Shown here piece after piece: positions 18,729 through 26,961 of a stretch of 64,000 bases of DNA. The DNA comes from Rhizobium sp. JAB6 (lineage in GTDB: Bacteria; Pseudomonadota; Alphaproteobacteria; Rhizobiales; Rhizobiaceae). Position 1 is the first letter of the stretch, and each line of letters begins with the position of its first letter. The translations under genes and the position numbers were made by a program. The notes beneath the pieces are model-generated. The model saw only the letters and a program-made list of their open reading frames with translations. It had not been told where the DNA came from and made no database searches. The stretch is taken from assembly GCF_003024605.1 (NCBI RefSeq), contig NZ_PYJQ01000010.1:186001-250000 (forward strand), read 5' to 3'.

Positions 18729-19319
18729 TTAAATCCCGCCCTGCCACGTCTTGATCGCCTCAACCGGCCAGACCAGCATCAGCACGTTGAGCGTGAGATT
18801 ATCGCGGATCAAATAACCGGTGAGCAGCTCGAAGACGATGGCGATGACAACCGTCACCAGCACCGGGGCGCGCCAGGCGAACAGGAAGCCGACCACCATG
18901 AACACGGCATCCATCGACGAGTTGAGGATGCTGTCGCCGACATAATCGAGCGAGATCGTCGCGGCGCGGTAGCGGTTGATGATGATTGGGGAATTCTCCA
19001 GGATTTCCCAGCCGGATTCGATCAGCATGGCAACGAAGAGCCGCATCGACAGCGGCTTGCCGCGCATGATCAGATGCGTGAGCCCGAAGAAAAGGAAGCC
19101 GTGGATGATGTGCGACGGGGTGTACCAGTCGGCAATATGCTGCGAGTTGCCGCTCGATTTCACCACCGGCTCGAACAGCTTGACGTAGCCGCAGGTGCAG
19201 ATCGCCACGCGGCCCATCAGATGCTCCGCCACGATCTGCACGAGCAGAACGACCGCGCAGGCGACGAACCAGAAGCTCTGTTGCCGGTAGCGGCTTTGGG
19301 CGTCGATAGCTTCGCTCAT
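18729..19319 (-). CDS. DUF2585 (UPF0314) membrane protein
   Basis: 196-aa membrane protein. Recognised by [63 protein letters not shown] and [21 protein letters not shown], which are the UPF0314 blocks; five or so hydrophobic segments. Function unknown. Its start overlaps the stop of yciB by four bases, and yciB overlaps ftsY, so the three genes form one tightly coupled minus-strand operon. Confidence 0.87.
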   Translation of the reverse strand: MSEAIDAQSRYRQQSFWFVACAVVLLVQIVAEHLMGRVAICTCGYVKLFEPVVKSSGNSQHIADWYTPSHIIHGFLFFGLTHLIMRGKPLSMRLFVAMLIESGWEILENSPIIINRYRAATISLDYVGDSILNSSMDAVFMVVGFLFAWRAPVLVTVVIAIVFELLTGYLIRDNLTLNVLMLVWPVEAIKTWQGGI

Positions 19320-20035
19320 TTCCCGTTTTCCACCGGCGGCTCGACCGTGTGCTTCATGATCAGCGGCATCTGCGACAGGGTGAAGAGGATGGTGATCGGC
19401 ATCGTTCCCCAGACCTTGAAGTTCACCCAGAGATCATCCGCCGCCTTGGCATCGGGAAGATAAAGCCAGTTCGAGCCACGCCAGACGACTTCGTTGAGCA
19501 CGGCGAGAACGAAGAAGAAGATGCCCCAGCGCAGCGTCAGCTTGCGCCACCCTTCGGCATCCAGCTGGAAGGCGGCATTGAAGACATAGCCGAGCAGCGA
19601 CTTGCCGAAGGCAAGGCCGCCGAGCAGAACGATGCCGAACAACGCGTTGACGATGGTCGGCTTCATCTTGATGAAGGTTTCGTTCTGCAGGTAGATGCCG
19701 AGGGCGCCGAAGATGACGACGACGATGCCGGAGACGAAGGGCATCAGCGGCAAATGCCCGAGCATGACCTTCGAAACGATGAGCGAGATCACCGTCGCGG
19801 CCATGAACAGACCTGTGGCGACGAAGAGCGGACCGCCGAGCGTCGCCAGCTGCGGAAAATGCTGCGCCAGCCAGTCGCCACGCAGATTGCCGAAGAAGAA
19901 TACCAGCAAAGGCCCGAGTTCCAGCACCAGCTTCAGCAGGGGATGATGCCTGTCGGCAGCACTTGGGGCGAGATCGCGGTCACTGGTCGTCATTGCGGCA
20001 CTTTCCCTATCGTCGAACTTGTTCTTGTCATTCAT
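19316..20035 (-). CDS. yciB: septation protein A / inner membrane protein YciB (IspZ)
   Basis: 239-aa membrane protein. After a polar N-terminal tail of about 30 residues come the YciB blocks [64 protein letters not shown] and [29 protein letters not shown]. YciB proteins affect septation and envelope integrity. It overlaps ftsY and the DUF2585 gene by four bases on either side. An in-frame ATG at residue 15 is an alternative start that would lose the overlap with ftsY. Confidence 0.93.
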   Translation of the reverse strand: MNDKNKFDDRESAAMTTSDRDLAPSAADRHHPLLKLVLELGPLLVFFFGNLRGDWLAQHFPQLATLGGPLFVATGLFMAATVISLIVSKVMLGHLPLMPFVSGIVVVIFGALGIYLQNETFIKMKPTIVNALFGIVLLGGLAFGKSLLGYVFNAAFQLDAEGWRKLTLRWGIFFFVLAVLNEVVWRGSNWLYLPDAKAADDLWVNFKVWGTMPITILFTLSQMPLIMKHTVEPPVENGK

Positions 20036-21597
20036 TGGCTGCTTGCAGCTCCCGTTCCCGCGATGGCATGGGCAAAATCCTCGGCCTCGAACGGCTCGAG
20101 ATCGTCTACCCCCTCGCCGACGCCGATGAAATAGACCGGCAGCTTGTGCTTGGCCGAGATGGCGACGAGAATACCGCCGCGCGCCGTGCCGTCGAGCTTC
20201 GTCATGATCAGCCCGTTCACACCGGCGACATTGCGGAAGATTTCCACCTGGTTCAGGGCGTTTTGGCCCGTGGTGGCATCGAGCGTCTGCAGCACCGTAT
20301 GCGGTGCATCCGGATCGAGCTTGCCGAGCACACGCACGATCTTTTCCAGCTCGGCCATCAGTTCCGCCTTGTTCTGCAGGCGGCCGGCGGTATCGATAAT
20401 TAAAACGTCGCTCTTGTTAGCCTTGGCCTGCTGGAAGGCATCGAAGGCAAGGCCGGCGGCATCCGCGCCGAGCTTGGTGCCGATGAAGTCCGATTTCGTC
20501 CGCTCAGCCCAGATCTTCAACTGCTCGATGGCGGCGGCACGGAAGGTATCGCCGGCGGCCATCGTGACCTTCAGCCCGGCGCCGGAGAGCTTTGCGGCCA
20601 GCTTGCCGATCGTCGTCGTCTTGCCGGTGCCGTTGACGCCGACAACGAGGATGACATGCGGCTTGTGGCTGAGATCGAGCTGCAAGGGCTTGGCAACCGG
20701 CTTCAGCACTTTGGCGATCTCCTGCGCCATGATGCGGCCGACATCTTCGCCAGTCACATCCTTGCCGTAGCGCTCGGAGGCCAGCGTATCGGTGACGCGC
20801 ATCGCCGTTTCCACACCGAGATCGGCCTGGATCAGCAGATCCTCCAGATCCTGCAGCGTCTGATCGTCGAGCTTGCGCTTGGTGAAGAGTGCGGCGATTT
20901 GCCCGGTCAGCTGCGACGAGGTGCGCGCAAGCCCGGCGCGCAGGCGCTGGAACCAGGAAAGCTTCTGTTTTGGCGCTTCGTGGATGGGAGCTGGCGCGGA
21001 GGCGGCGGTGGAGAAGCCCTTGGGGAGGATGGGGGTAGATGGGGTTTCGATGACTTCCGAGGAAGGTTCGGAGCTTGCTTCGGTTTCCGTGCTTTCAGAC
21101 GAAGGTTCCGAGTTTGGCGAAGCTTCCTCACCCCCCTCTGTCCTGTCGGACATCTCCCCCACAGGGGGGGAGATTGGTTCGATGGGGCGCTCTTCTGTAA
21201 CTACATTCGCTTCAGGATCGGCAGCATGTTGCGCTCCGATTGCCTGAAGGTCTTCATGTTGCTCTTCTGACTCGAATTCAAGCGAACCCGGAGCCTCAGC
21301 GGCGGCCTCAACCTCTTTCACGCCGGAGGCGTCCGCCTGGCTTTCAGCCTGTCGCTCTTGCTCAGCCGGCGCGGCATCCTCCAACCGATCTCCCTCCTTG
21401 TGGGGGAGATGTCCCGAAAGGACAGAGGGGGGTGATACAGGTTCGGCAGGTTCCGAAGCCGGCGAAACATCCGCAACAGGCGCTTCCTGCTCCGGGGCAA
21501 TTGCCTCAACCTTCGGCAAATCCTCCGCAGGCGCCTGCTCCTCGACCGGCTTTTCGCGGCCGAAGGTGAAGACTTTTTTGATGAAACCGAGCGCCAT
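20032..21597 (-). CDS. ftsY: FtsY, signal recognition particle receptor
   Basis: 521-aa SRP receptor GTPase. The C-terminal NG domain (from about residue 215) is intact: G1 [23 protein letters not shown] G2 region, G3 [16 protein letters not shown] (G4) and a closing [12 protein letters not shown]. The N-terminal A domain (about residues 1-210) is long, acidic and rich in Glu, Ala, Pro and Ser, as usual for alphaproteobacteria. Two stretches of it, residues 55-71 and 141-157, are encoded by GC-rich palindromic elements in opposite orientations. It heads the ftsY-yciB-DUF2585 operon and lies 18 bases after the mtaB stop. Confidence 0.97.
   Translation of the reverse strand: MALGFIKKVFTFGREKPVEEQAPAEDLPKVEAIAPEQEAPVADVSPASEPAEPVSPPSVLSGHLPHKEGDRLEDAAPAEQERQAESQADASGVKEVEAAAEAPGSLEFESEEQHEDLQAIGAQHAADPEANVVTEERPIEPISPPVGEMSDRTEGGEEASPNSEPSSESTETEASSEPSSEVIETPSTPILPKGFSTAASAPAPIHEAPKQKLSWFQRLRAGLARTSSQLTGQIAALFTKRKLDDQTLQDLEDLLIQADLGVETAMRVTDTLASERYGKDVTGEDVGRIMAQEIAKVLKPVAKPLQLDLSHKPHVILVVGVNGTGKTTTIGKLAAKLSGAGLKVTMAAGDTFRAAAIEQLKIWAERTKSDFIGTKLGADAAGLAFDAFQQAKANKSDVLIIDTAGRLQNKAELMAELEKIVRVLGKLDPDAPHTVLQTLDATTGQNALNQVEIFRNVAGVNGLIMTKLDGTARGGILVAISAKHKLPVYFIGVGEGVDDLEPFEAEDFAHAIAGTGAASSQ
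21130..21176 (+). repeat. GC-rich palindromic element inside ftsY, copy A
   Basis: Same element as copies C and D in the ccm gap: CCCCCCTCTGTCC-tgtc-GGACATCTCCCCC-aca-GGGGGGGAGATTGG. On the ftsY strand it is translated without a stop as [16 protein letters not shown], FtsY residues about 141-157. Confidence 0.88.
21386..21434 (-). repeat. GC-rich palindromic element inside ftsY, copy B
   Basis: Opposite orientation to copy A: CGATCTCCCTCC-ttgt-GGGGGAGATGTCC-cgaaa-GGACAGAGGGGGG. On the ftsY strand it is translated as [16 protein letters not shown], FtsY residues about 55-71. About 210 bases separate A and B. Confidence 0.88.
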
Positions 21598-21615
21598 GAA
21601 ATGTCCGTTGAAGCA

Positions 21616-22890
21616 TTAGGCCGCGTCGGCGGCCAGAAGTTGCATGTCGAGGTGCTTGCCATTGTGGCCGGTGATTGCGACCTGCACAAGCTCGCGCGGG
21701 CGAAGGCCAGGGGTGGCGACAAGCGTGAAGTTTTCCGTATGCGCCAGCCCGTTATTTTCCACAAGCAACCATTGCCGCGTGCCGACCATCTTGTCGAGAT
21801 GCGCCTGGTGCAATCTTTGCCCGACCGCGCGCAGGCGGGCGGCGCGCTCCTTGATCAAGCCGCGATCAAGCTGCGGCATCCGGGCGGCCGGCGTACCCGG
21901 GCGCGGGCTGTACGGGAAGACGTGCAGATGCGCGATGTCGGCCTCTTGCGCCAGGCCGACGGCATTGGCGAACATCTCTTCCGTCTCAGTCGGAAAGCCG
22001 GCGATCATATCGGCGCCGAAACTCGTCTCCGGGCGCAGGCGGCGCACATCCTCTATGAAACGCATGGCGCCGGCGCGCGAATGCCGCCGCTTCATCCGCT
22101 TGAGGATCATATCGTCGCCATGCTGCAGCGAGAGATGCAGATGCGGCATGAAGCGCGGCTCGTCGGCGATAAGATCCATCAGATGCCGATCGGCCTCGAT
22201 GCTGTCGATCGAAGAAAGACGCAGCCTTCGGATCTCCGGGATCTGCTTCAGCAGCGTCTTGGCTAGCAACCCGAGCGTCGGCGCTCCCGGCAGATCGGCG
22301 CCATAGCTCGTGGCATCGACACCGGTCAGCACGATCTCGCGATAACCGCTTTCGGTGAGATTACGCGCCTGATCGACGACGGCGCCCATGGGTACCGAGC
22401 GCGAATTGCCGCGGCCGTAGGGGATGATGCAGAAGGTGCAGCGATGGTCGCAGCCATTCTGCACCTGGATGAAGGCCCGCACATGACCGTCGATATGGCG
22501 GATCATCTGGGGCGCGGTCGCCCGCACGCTCATGATGTCGTTGACCCGCAGCTTCTCTTCCGCAGAAACGCCGAAATCGGGAAGCGCCCTGTAGGAGGTG
22601 CTCTTCAGCTTCTCCTCGTTGCCGAGCACGGCATCCACCTCAGTCATTTCGGCAAAGGTCTGCTTCTCGGTCTGCGCGGCGCAGCCTGTGACGATGATGC
22701 GAGCATTCGGATTGTCGCGCCGCGCCCGGCGGATCGCCTGCCGCGCCTGGCGCACGGCCTCGCCCGTCACGGCACAGGTATTGACCAGAATGGCATTGTT
22801 GAGCCCGGCTTTTTCCGCCTCGGCCCTCATCACTTCGGATTCATAGGTATTGAGACGGCAGCCGAAGGTAATGACCTCGACCCCGCTCAC
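21616..22890 (-). CDS. mtaB: MtaB, tRNA t6A37 methylthiotransferase
   Basis: 424-aa radical-SAM methylthiotransferase converting t6A37 to ms2t6A in tRNAs reading ANN codons. The N-terminal UPF0004 domain carries three cluster-binding cysteines ([33 protein letters not shown]); the radical-SAM CxxxCxxC is [18 protein letters not shown]; a C-terminal TRAM-like domain follows. The ITFGCRLN opening distinguishes MtaB from MiaB and RimO. Its start overlaps the dapF stop by four bases, so dapF-mtaB are coupled. Confidence 0.95.
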   Translation of the reverse strand: MSGVEVITFGCRLNTYESEVMRAEAEKAGLNNAILVNTCAVTGEAVRQARQAIRRARRDNPNARIIVTGCAAQTEKQTFAEMTEVDAVLGNEEKLKSTSYRALPDFGVSAEEKLRVNDIMSVRATAPQMIRHIDGHVRAFIQVQNGCDHRCTFCIIPYGRGNSRSVPMGAVVDQARNLTESGYREIVLTGVDATSYGADLPGAPTLGLLAKTLLKQIPEIRRLRLSSIDSIEADRHLMDLIADEPRFMPHLHLSLQHGDDMILKRMKRRHSRAGAMRFIEDVRRLRPETSFGADMIAGFPTETEEMFANAVGLAQEADIAHLHVFPYSPRPGTPAARMPQLDRGLIKERAARLRAVGQRLHQAHLDKMVGTRQWLLVENNGLAHTENFTLVATPGLRPRELVQVAITGHNGKHLDMQLLAADAA

Positions 22891-23792
22891 CGCGCCTGAG
22901 CCCCCTGCTCTTCATCGCGCGTCCAAAGACCCGTAACCGGATCGACCATGCCGGACCATTCCCATTCGGCGGGACCCGTCATCACGACATGATCATTGCT
23001 TTCAAGCCATTCGATGGTGAGCTTGCCCGGTGCAGGCGCCGAGGCGACGTCGATCGTCACCTTGCGGCCGGTGCGGCCGGTGCGGGCGGCACTGACGGCT
23101 GTCGCACAGGCGGCCGAGCCGCAGGCAAGCGTCAAGCCAGCTCCGCGCTCCCAGGTGCGGGTGCGCACAAGGGTCGGCGAAAGCACCTGCGCCAGCGTGA
23201 TATTGGCGCGCTCGGAAAACATCGGATGATTTTCGAGCAGCGGACCGAAGCGATCGAGATCGAAGGACATCGGGTCCTTGTCGACCCAGAAGATCGCATG
23301 CGGATTGCCCATCGACATCACGGAAGGCGAATGCAGGACGGGATTGTCGATCGGCCCGATCTGCAGCTCGATGCGGCTGGTATCGGCAAATTCCTCGGCA
23401 AGCGGGATCTTGTCCCAGACAAAGACCGGCGTGCCCATATCGACCGAAATCGTGCCATCCTCATGCTCCCTGGCATTCAGGATGCCGGCGACTGTCTGGA
23501 AGGTGAACACCTTCTTGCCGGTTTCGGCCGCCAGCGCCTGCACGACGCAGCGCGTGCCGTTGCCGCAGGCCTGCGCCTTCGTGCCGTCGCAGTTCAGGAT
23601 ATCGATCCAGGCGTCAGTGCCCTCAATCTTCGGATCGTGAATCGCCATGATCTGATCGAACTGGGTGGCCGGATCGGCATTGAGCGCGATCGCCGCCGCC
23701 GGCGTCACCACATCCTTGCGGCCGCGCATGTCGACGACCAGGATCTTGTTTCCAAGCCCGTTCATCCTCGCGAATTCGACCGTATTGCTCAT
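22887..23792 (-). CDS. dapF: diaminopimelate epimerase
   Basis: 301-aa enzyme converting LL- to meso-diaminopimelate for lysine and peptidoglycan synthesis. Both catalytic cysteines are in place: ACGNGTRCV near residue 75 and [12 protein letters not shown] near residue 225, with [12 protein letters not shown] at the N-terminus and [11 protein letters not shown] between. It is the first gene of the dapF-mtaB pair, with ftsY only 18 bases behind mtaB, so the whole block to the DUF2585 gene could be one transcript. Confidence 0.97.
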   Translation of the reverse strand: MSNTVEFARMNGLGNKILVVDMRGRKDVVTPAAAIALNADPATQFDQIMAIHDPKIEGTDAWIDILNCDGTKAQACGNGTRCVVQALAAETGKKVFTFQTVAGILNAREHEDGTISVDMGTPVFVWDKIPLAEEFADTSRIELQIGPIDNPVLHSPSVMSMGNPHAIFWVDKDPMSFDLDRFGPLLENHPMFSERANITLAQVLSPTLVRTRTWERGAGLTLACGSAACATAVSAARTGRTGRKVTIDVASAPAPGKLTIEWLESNDHVVMTGPAEWEWSGMVDPVTGLWTRDEEQGAQAR

Positions 23793-24079
23793 GATGCCAT
23801 GTCCGTCCGTGTTTTCGAGCTGTATATGGCGGAAATGCGGGGGAATTACCAGTGGGACGTGAAGGAGGCATTATTCGGGACCGTCCAAGAGGCTGAAACG
23901 ATCCCAAATCACAGGGCTGCGGCCAGCCTTCTGTTGAATTTCAGATTTCCCCATAGCGAAAATTCCGCAAGGCAGCCTTGACGCCATTTATTTTCAGAAA
24001 AATCATTCGCCGTGTCGGATATTCAGATACTGCCACGTCCTAGGCTCGTCCACTCCGTCAAACCACAGGGATTACGACC

Positions 24080-24523
24080 ATGCCGAATACCATACGCCTG
24101 CACCGCGTTCTGGCGACCAACCCCGAGAAAGTCTATCGCGCATTCATCGAAGCGGATGCGCTGGCCAAGTGGCTGCCGCCGAACGGTTTTGCCTGCAGCG
24201 TGCATCACTTCGAGGGAAAGGTCGGCGGCACGTTCAAGATGTCGTTCCGCAACTTCACCACTGGCGAGAGCCACTCCTTCGGCGGCGATTTCCGCGAGCT
24301 GATCCCCGGCGAGCTGGTGCGCTACACCGACAGGTTCGACGACCCGAACCTTCCGGGCGAAATGGAAGTAACCGTGACCTTGAAGAAGGTTCTCGTCGGA
24401 ACTGAGGTCAACATTACCCAGGCCGGCATCCCCGATGTCATCCCGCCGGAAGCCTGCTATCTCGGCTGGCAGGAATCGCTGATCAATTTGGCAAAGCTGG
24501 TTGAGCCTGAGATTACGCAGTAA
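24080..24523 (+). CDS. SRPBCC / AHSA1-like START-domain protein
   Basis: 147-aa soluble protein of the activator-of-Hsp90-homology (SRPBCC) fold: opening RLHRVLATNPEKVYRAFIEADALAKWLPPNGF, middle GGTFKMSFRNFTTGESHSFGGDFREL, and the closing helix GWQESLINLAKLVEP. Such single-domain proteins bind hydrophobic ligands; the function is not predictable. The 287 bases upstream, to dapF, show no other gene. A short GC-rich palindrome separates its end from the convergent metallo-beta-lactamase gene. Confidence 0.85.
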   Translation: MPNTIRLHRVLATNPEKVYRAFIEADALAKWLPPNGFACSVHHFEGKVGGTFKMSFRNFTTGESHSFGGDFRELIPGELVRYTDRFDDPNLPGEMEVTVTLKKVLVGTEVNITQAGIPDVIPPEACYLGWQESLINLAKLVEPEITQ

Positions 24524-24544
24524 GGCACGCCGACGCACGACGCA

Positions 24545-24567
24545 CCCCCTTCTCCCCGGGGAGAAGG
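24545..24567. terminator. GC palindrome between convergent genes, possible two-way transcription end
   Basis: CCCCTTCTCCCCGGGGAGAAGGG is an almost perfect 11-bp-arm palindrome lying 22 bases after the SRPBCC stop and 16 bases before the stop of the convergent gene. It matches the first stem of the E-type repeats. No real T-tract follows, so its efficiency as an intrinsic terminator is doubtful. Confidence 0.45.
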
Positions 24568-24582
24568 GATATTTGGCGCCCC

Positions 24583-25599
24583 TCACACAACAGGCACGTT
24601 GAAAACCTCGCCTGCCCGAAGCGGGCGAAACCGATCCGGCTCCACGCCCTCGGCCTTCAGCGCGGCATCCAGCGCCTGAACGGGCGCATCGATGCCCTCG
24701 TCCGTCAGTTGGAAGGTCGCAAAATGATGCCCCGCGACATAGGCGGCGTTGCAGAGCTTCATGCCTTTGACCGCCTCTTCCGGATTCTGGTGCTGGCCTT
24801 TCATGAACCAGCGCGGCTCATAGGCGCCGAACGGCAGGATCGCGAGGCGAAAGCCGCCATGCTTTTGCCGGGCGGCCTCGTAGTTGACGCCATCGTGAAA
24901 GCCGGTGTCGCCGACATGGTAGATCTTGCCCGATGGCGTGGTGAGCACGAATGCCGCCCAGAGCGCCATGCGCCGGTCGCCCATGCCGCGCGCCGACCAA
25001 TGATGGCAGGGCTCGGCATCGATCCTCACTCCGCCCCTGACTTCAATATGATCGCCCCAGTCGACGACAGTGATGTCGGCATCGGGAATGGCGCGGCGAA
25101 TGATCGTATCGTTGCCGAGCGGCGTGACGATCTTTGGCCGATGCGCCTGCTGCAGGCGGGCAAGGGTCACGAGATCGAGATGGTCGTAATGATTATGCGT
25201 GACAAGCACGAGGCCGATATGCGGCAGGTCCTCGAAGCGGATGCCGGGCGGCACAACCCGCTTCGGCCCGACGGAGCGGAAGGGACTGACCCGCTCTGAC
25301 CAGACCGGATCGGTCAGGATATTCAACCCGGCGACCTGCACCAGCATCGAGGCGTGCCCGACCATGGTCACCCGCATCTGACTACCGAAAACATGCCGGT
25401 CCGGCTTGGCCGGCGGAAAGGCGCTGATAACAGGATTGGGCCAGCGCACTCGCCCGCCGCCGAGCTGCCAGCGCAAAAGATCGAGCCCATTGCCTGGCGC
25501 GATGCCGCCGGGATTGAAGAAACGTTTGCCATCGAAGTGATCGGACACCGGACCCTGATAATAGGGGTTTTTCCTGGCCGAGCACAATGAGCTTGTCAT
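24583..25599 (-). CDS. metallo-beta-lactamase-fold hydrolase (RomA / NAPE-PLD-like)
   Basis: 338 aa. Metal-binding motifs are intact: VTHNHYDHLD (HxHxDH), a further histidine in AEPCHHWSARG, the bridging aspartate in YHVGDTGFHDG and the late VAGHHFATFQ. The N-terminal NPYYQGPVSDHFDGKRFFNPGG is characteristic of the RomA/NAPE-phospholipase D-like subgroup. It is predicted cytoplasmic, with phosphodiester or lactone-type substrates; actual substrate unknown. Its start overlaps by four bases the stop of the uncharacterised 329-aa gene upstream, which implies a shared task. Confidence 0.87.
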   Translation of the reverse strand: MTSSLCSARKNPYYQGPVSDHFDGKRFFNPGGIAPGNGLDLLRWQLGGGRVRWPNPVISAFPPAKPDRHVFGSQMRVTMVGHASMLVQVAGLNILTDPVWSERVSPFRSVGPKRVVPPGIRFEDLPHIGLVLVTHNHYDHLDLVTLARLQQAHRPKIVTPLGNDTIIRRAIPDADITVVDWGDHIEVRGGVRIDAEPCHHWSARGMGDRRMALWAAFVLTTPSGKIYHVGDTGFHDGVNYEAARQKHGGFRLAILPFGAYEPRWFMKGQHQNPEEAVKGMKLCNAAYVAGHHFATFQLTDEGIDAPVQALDAALKAEGVEPDRFRPLRAGEVFNVPVV

Positions 25600-26585
25600 G
25601 CCTTACCCGCTCCTCGCTCACCCGTCGCTTCGCCCTTCGGCAGGCCGATCTTAGCGAACCATTCTTCGACCTCGGAAGGCGTCAGCGCCTCCTCGAGCAC
25701 GACATTCGCCGGCATGGCGAAAAGCTGCGGCGTAAAAAAGCTCGTGTCCCACAGCGCCGCGCCTTCGATGGGAGGCGAAAGCAGGATGATCTGCCGGCCA
25801 TCGATGCGGGAAATCGTCTCGACCGAGGCCTCGCCGGAAACATCGGCAAGACCCGGCTCCTCCCGCCGCATCGTCTGGTAGCGCCACCAAGGCTCGTCAT
25901 TACCCTCTTCGGCCACGGTCACGCAGCGTGCCATGTCGACAATGAACCTATTGGGCGCACGGCCGCCAGGAAGCCGCTCGCCGAAGGCCGCCTGGAGGAG
26001 CGTGAACAGATGAAAGCAATTGGCGATATTCTCGTAGCGCAGGCGAAAGCCCTCGCGGCTCGGCAGGTGCAGCACCAGCAGATCGTCGCTGCGGCTCAGA
26101 AGCATCTGGCGGACCCAGGCCGCACCCGGCGTATAATCCTGTAATTCCGCAAGCTGCGCCATCAGCGTTGTGTTGCGGGCGGCGAGCGCGCGTTCCTGCG
26201 GCATGCCGGCAAGATGCGAAACCACCGATTGGCCGAGCAGCTGAAAGGCATCGAGCAGCTGTCTCTGCCGTGGGCTCAGCTCCTTTCGGCCGGCAAAGCC
26301 GCGATGGATCTGCGGCAGCCACGCCAGATAGAGCTCCCAGACAGCCGGACCGCTGCGCTCCACCGCACTACCCTTTTCGACGATGGTGCCGAGCATATTG
26401 GCAAGAACGGCGGCTCCCGGTGGCGGCAGGCGGCTGAGCTCGCGCGCCGCCCGCGCGGCGATCTTCGGCTGGGCCTTGGCGCTCGCGTAGAAGGCTTGCG
26501 CCGCCGCGTTGAAACGGGTGTCGACCCGGCCACCGGCATAGGCACGACAGGCAGCAAGAAGATCGGTCAGGGCTGCATCATTCAT
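25596..26585 (-). CDS. uncharacterised 329-aa soluble protein
   Basis: I do not recognise a family. The first half (residues about 5-150) is helical and alanine-rich, with ELSRLPPPGAAVLANMLG and AVWELYLAWLPQIHRGF; the second half (about 175-310) has the look of a mixed alpha/beta domain, with LLVLHLPSREGFRLRYENIANCFHLFTLLQ and IDGRQIILLSPPIEGAALWDTSFFTP. No signal peptide or membrane segment. The start is taken at ATG 26585, beginning MNDAALTDLL; the 32 codons upstream look non-coding. A four-base overlap couples it to the metallo-beta-lactamase-fold gene. Confidence 0.75.
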   Translation of the reverse strand: MNDAALTDLLAACRAYAGGRVDTRFNAAAQAFYASAKAQPKIAARAARELSRLPPPGAAVLANMLGTIVEKGSAVERSGPAVWELYLAWLPQIHRGFAGRKELSPRQRQLLDAFQLLGQSVVSHLAGMPQERALAARNTTLMAQLAELQDYTPGAAWVRQMLLSRSDDLLVLHLPSREGFRLRYENIANCFHLFTLLQAAFGERLPGGRAPNRFIVDMARCVTVAEEGNDEPWWRYQTMRREEPGLADVSGEASVETISRIDGRQIILLSPPIEGAALWDTSFFTPQLFAMPANVVLEEALTPSEVEEWFAKIGLPKGEATGERGAGKA

Positions 26586-26713
26586 TCGGAACGGTCTCGA
26601 GGAATCACTTGACGGCTGGGATCGATACAACAATTTGAAAACGGTTATACGGTCAAATCGACATCGATATGATGATGTCATGCGTGCATTTCAGGCATTT
26701 CGGCCGCATTGGG

Positions 26714-26742
26714 TTGACTTTGCCGGCCTTTTCCTGTTTATC
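26714..26742 (+). promoter_or_regulatory. sigma70-type promoter upstream of the ffh leader RNA
   Basis: TTGACT at 26714-26719, a 17-base spacer and TTTATC at 26737-26742. This is the best-formed -35/-10 pair noticed in the window. It predicts transcription from about 26749, ahead of a terminator-like hairpin at 26822-26856. Confidence 0.6.
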
Positions 26743-26748
26743 GCCCGC

Positions 26749-26857
26749 AATCTGCGACGAGCACAAGCCTCCGAGCCACCGACCGGGACCCATTAAGGTA
26801 TAAAGAGATCCCGGAGGTCAACACCCGACAGCGCGATGCGCCCTCGGGTGCTTTTTG
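26749..26857 (+). ncRNA. probable small RNA or attenuated leader upstream of ffh
   Basis: From the predicted start near 26749 the RNA would be about 105 nt. It contains one stem, CCGGGA (26783-26788) with TCCCGG (26809-26814), and a second, CACCCGA (26822-26828) with TCGGGTG (26844-26850), followed by CTTTTTGG, which is an intrinsic terminator. The ffh start lies about 105 bases further on. From memory, an RNA family named ffh sRNA is reported at this position in Rhizobiales; I could not run a covariance search. It does not carry the conserved apical loop sequences I would expect of SRP 4.5S RNA. Confidence 0.6.
26822..26856 (+). terminator. terminator or attenuator in the ffh leader
   Basis: 7-bp stem CACCCGA/TCGGGTG with an inner GCGC-gat-GCGC helix, then CTTTTT. 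No protein gene ends upstream on this strand, so it must end a non-coding transcript or act as an attenuator of ffh. Confidence 0.75.
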
Positions 26858-26961
26858 GCTTTGCGTCTTGTTTTCGTCATGGAAAAGCACGACGTTTTCG
26901 GGCGAGGAACCGCGCAAGTTGCGCCAAGTCCAAATCCCAAGCGATCGATAAGGAAGAACCG

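Noticed and set aside
26749..26857. RNA upstream of ffh considered as SRP 4.5S RNA
   Set aside because: The conserved apical GGNA tetraloop and asymmetric internal loop that bind Ffh could not be found; the hairpins are short and separate.
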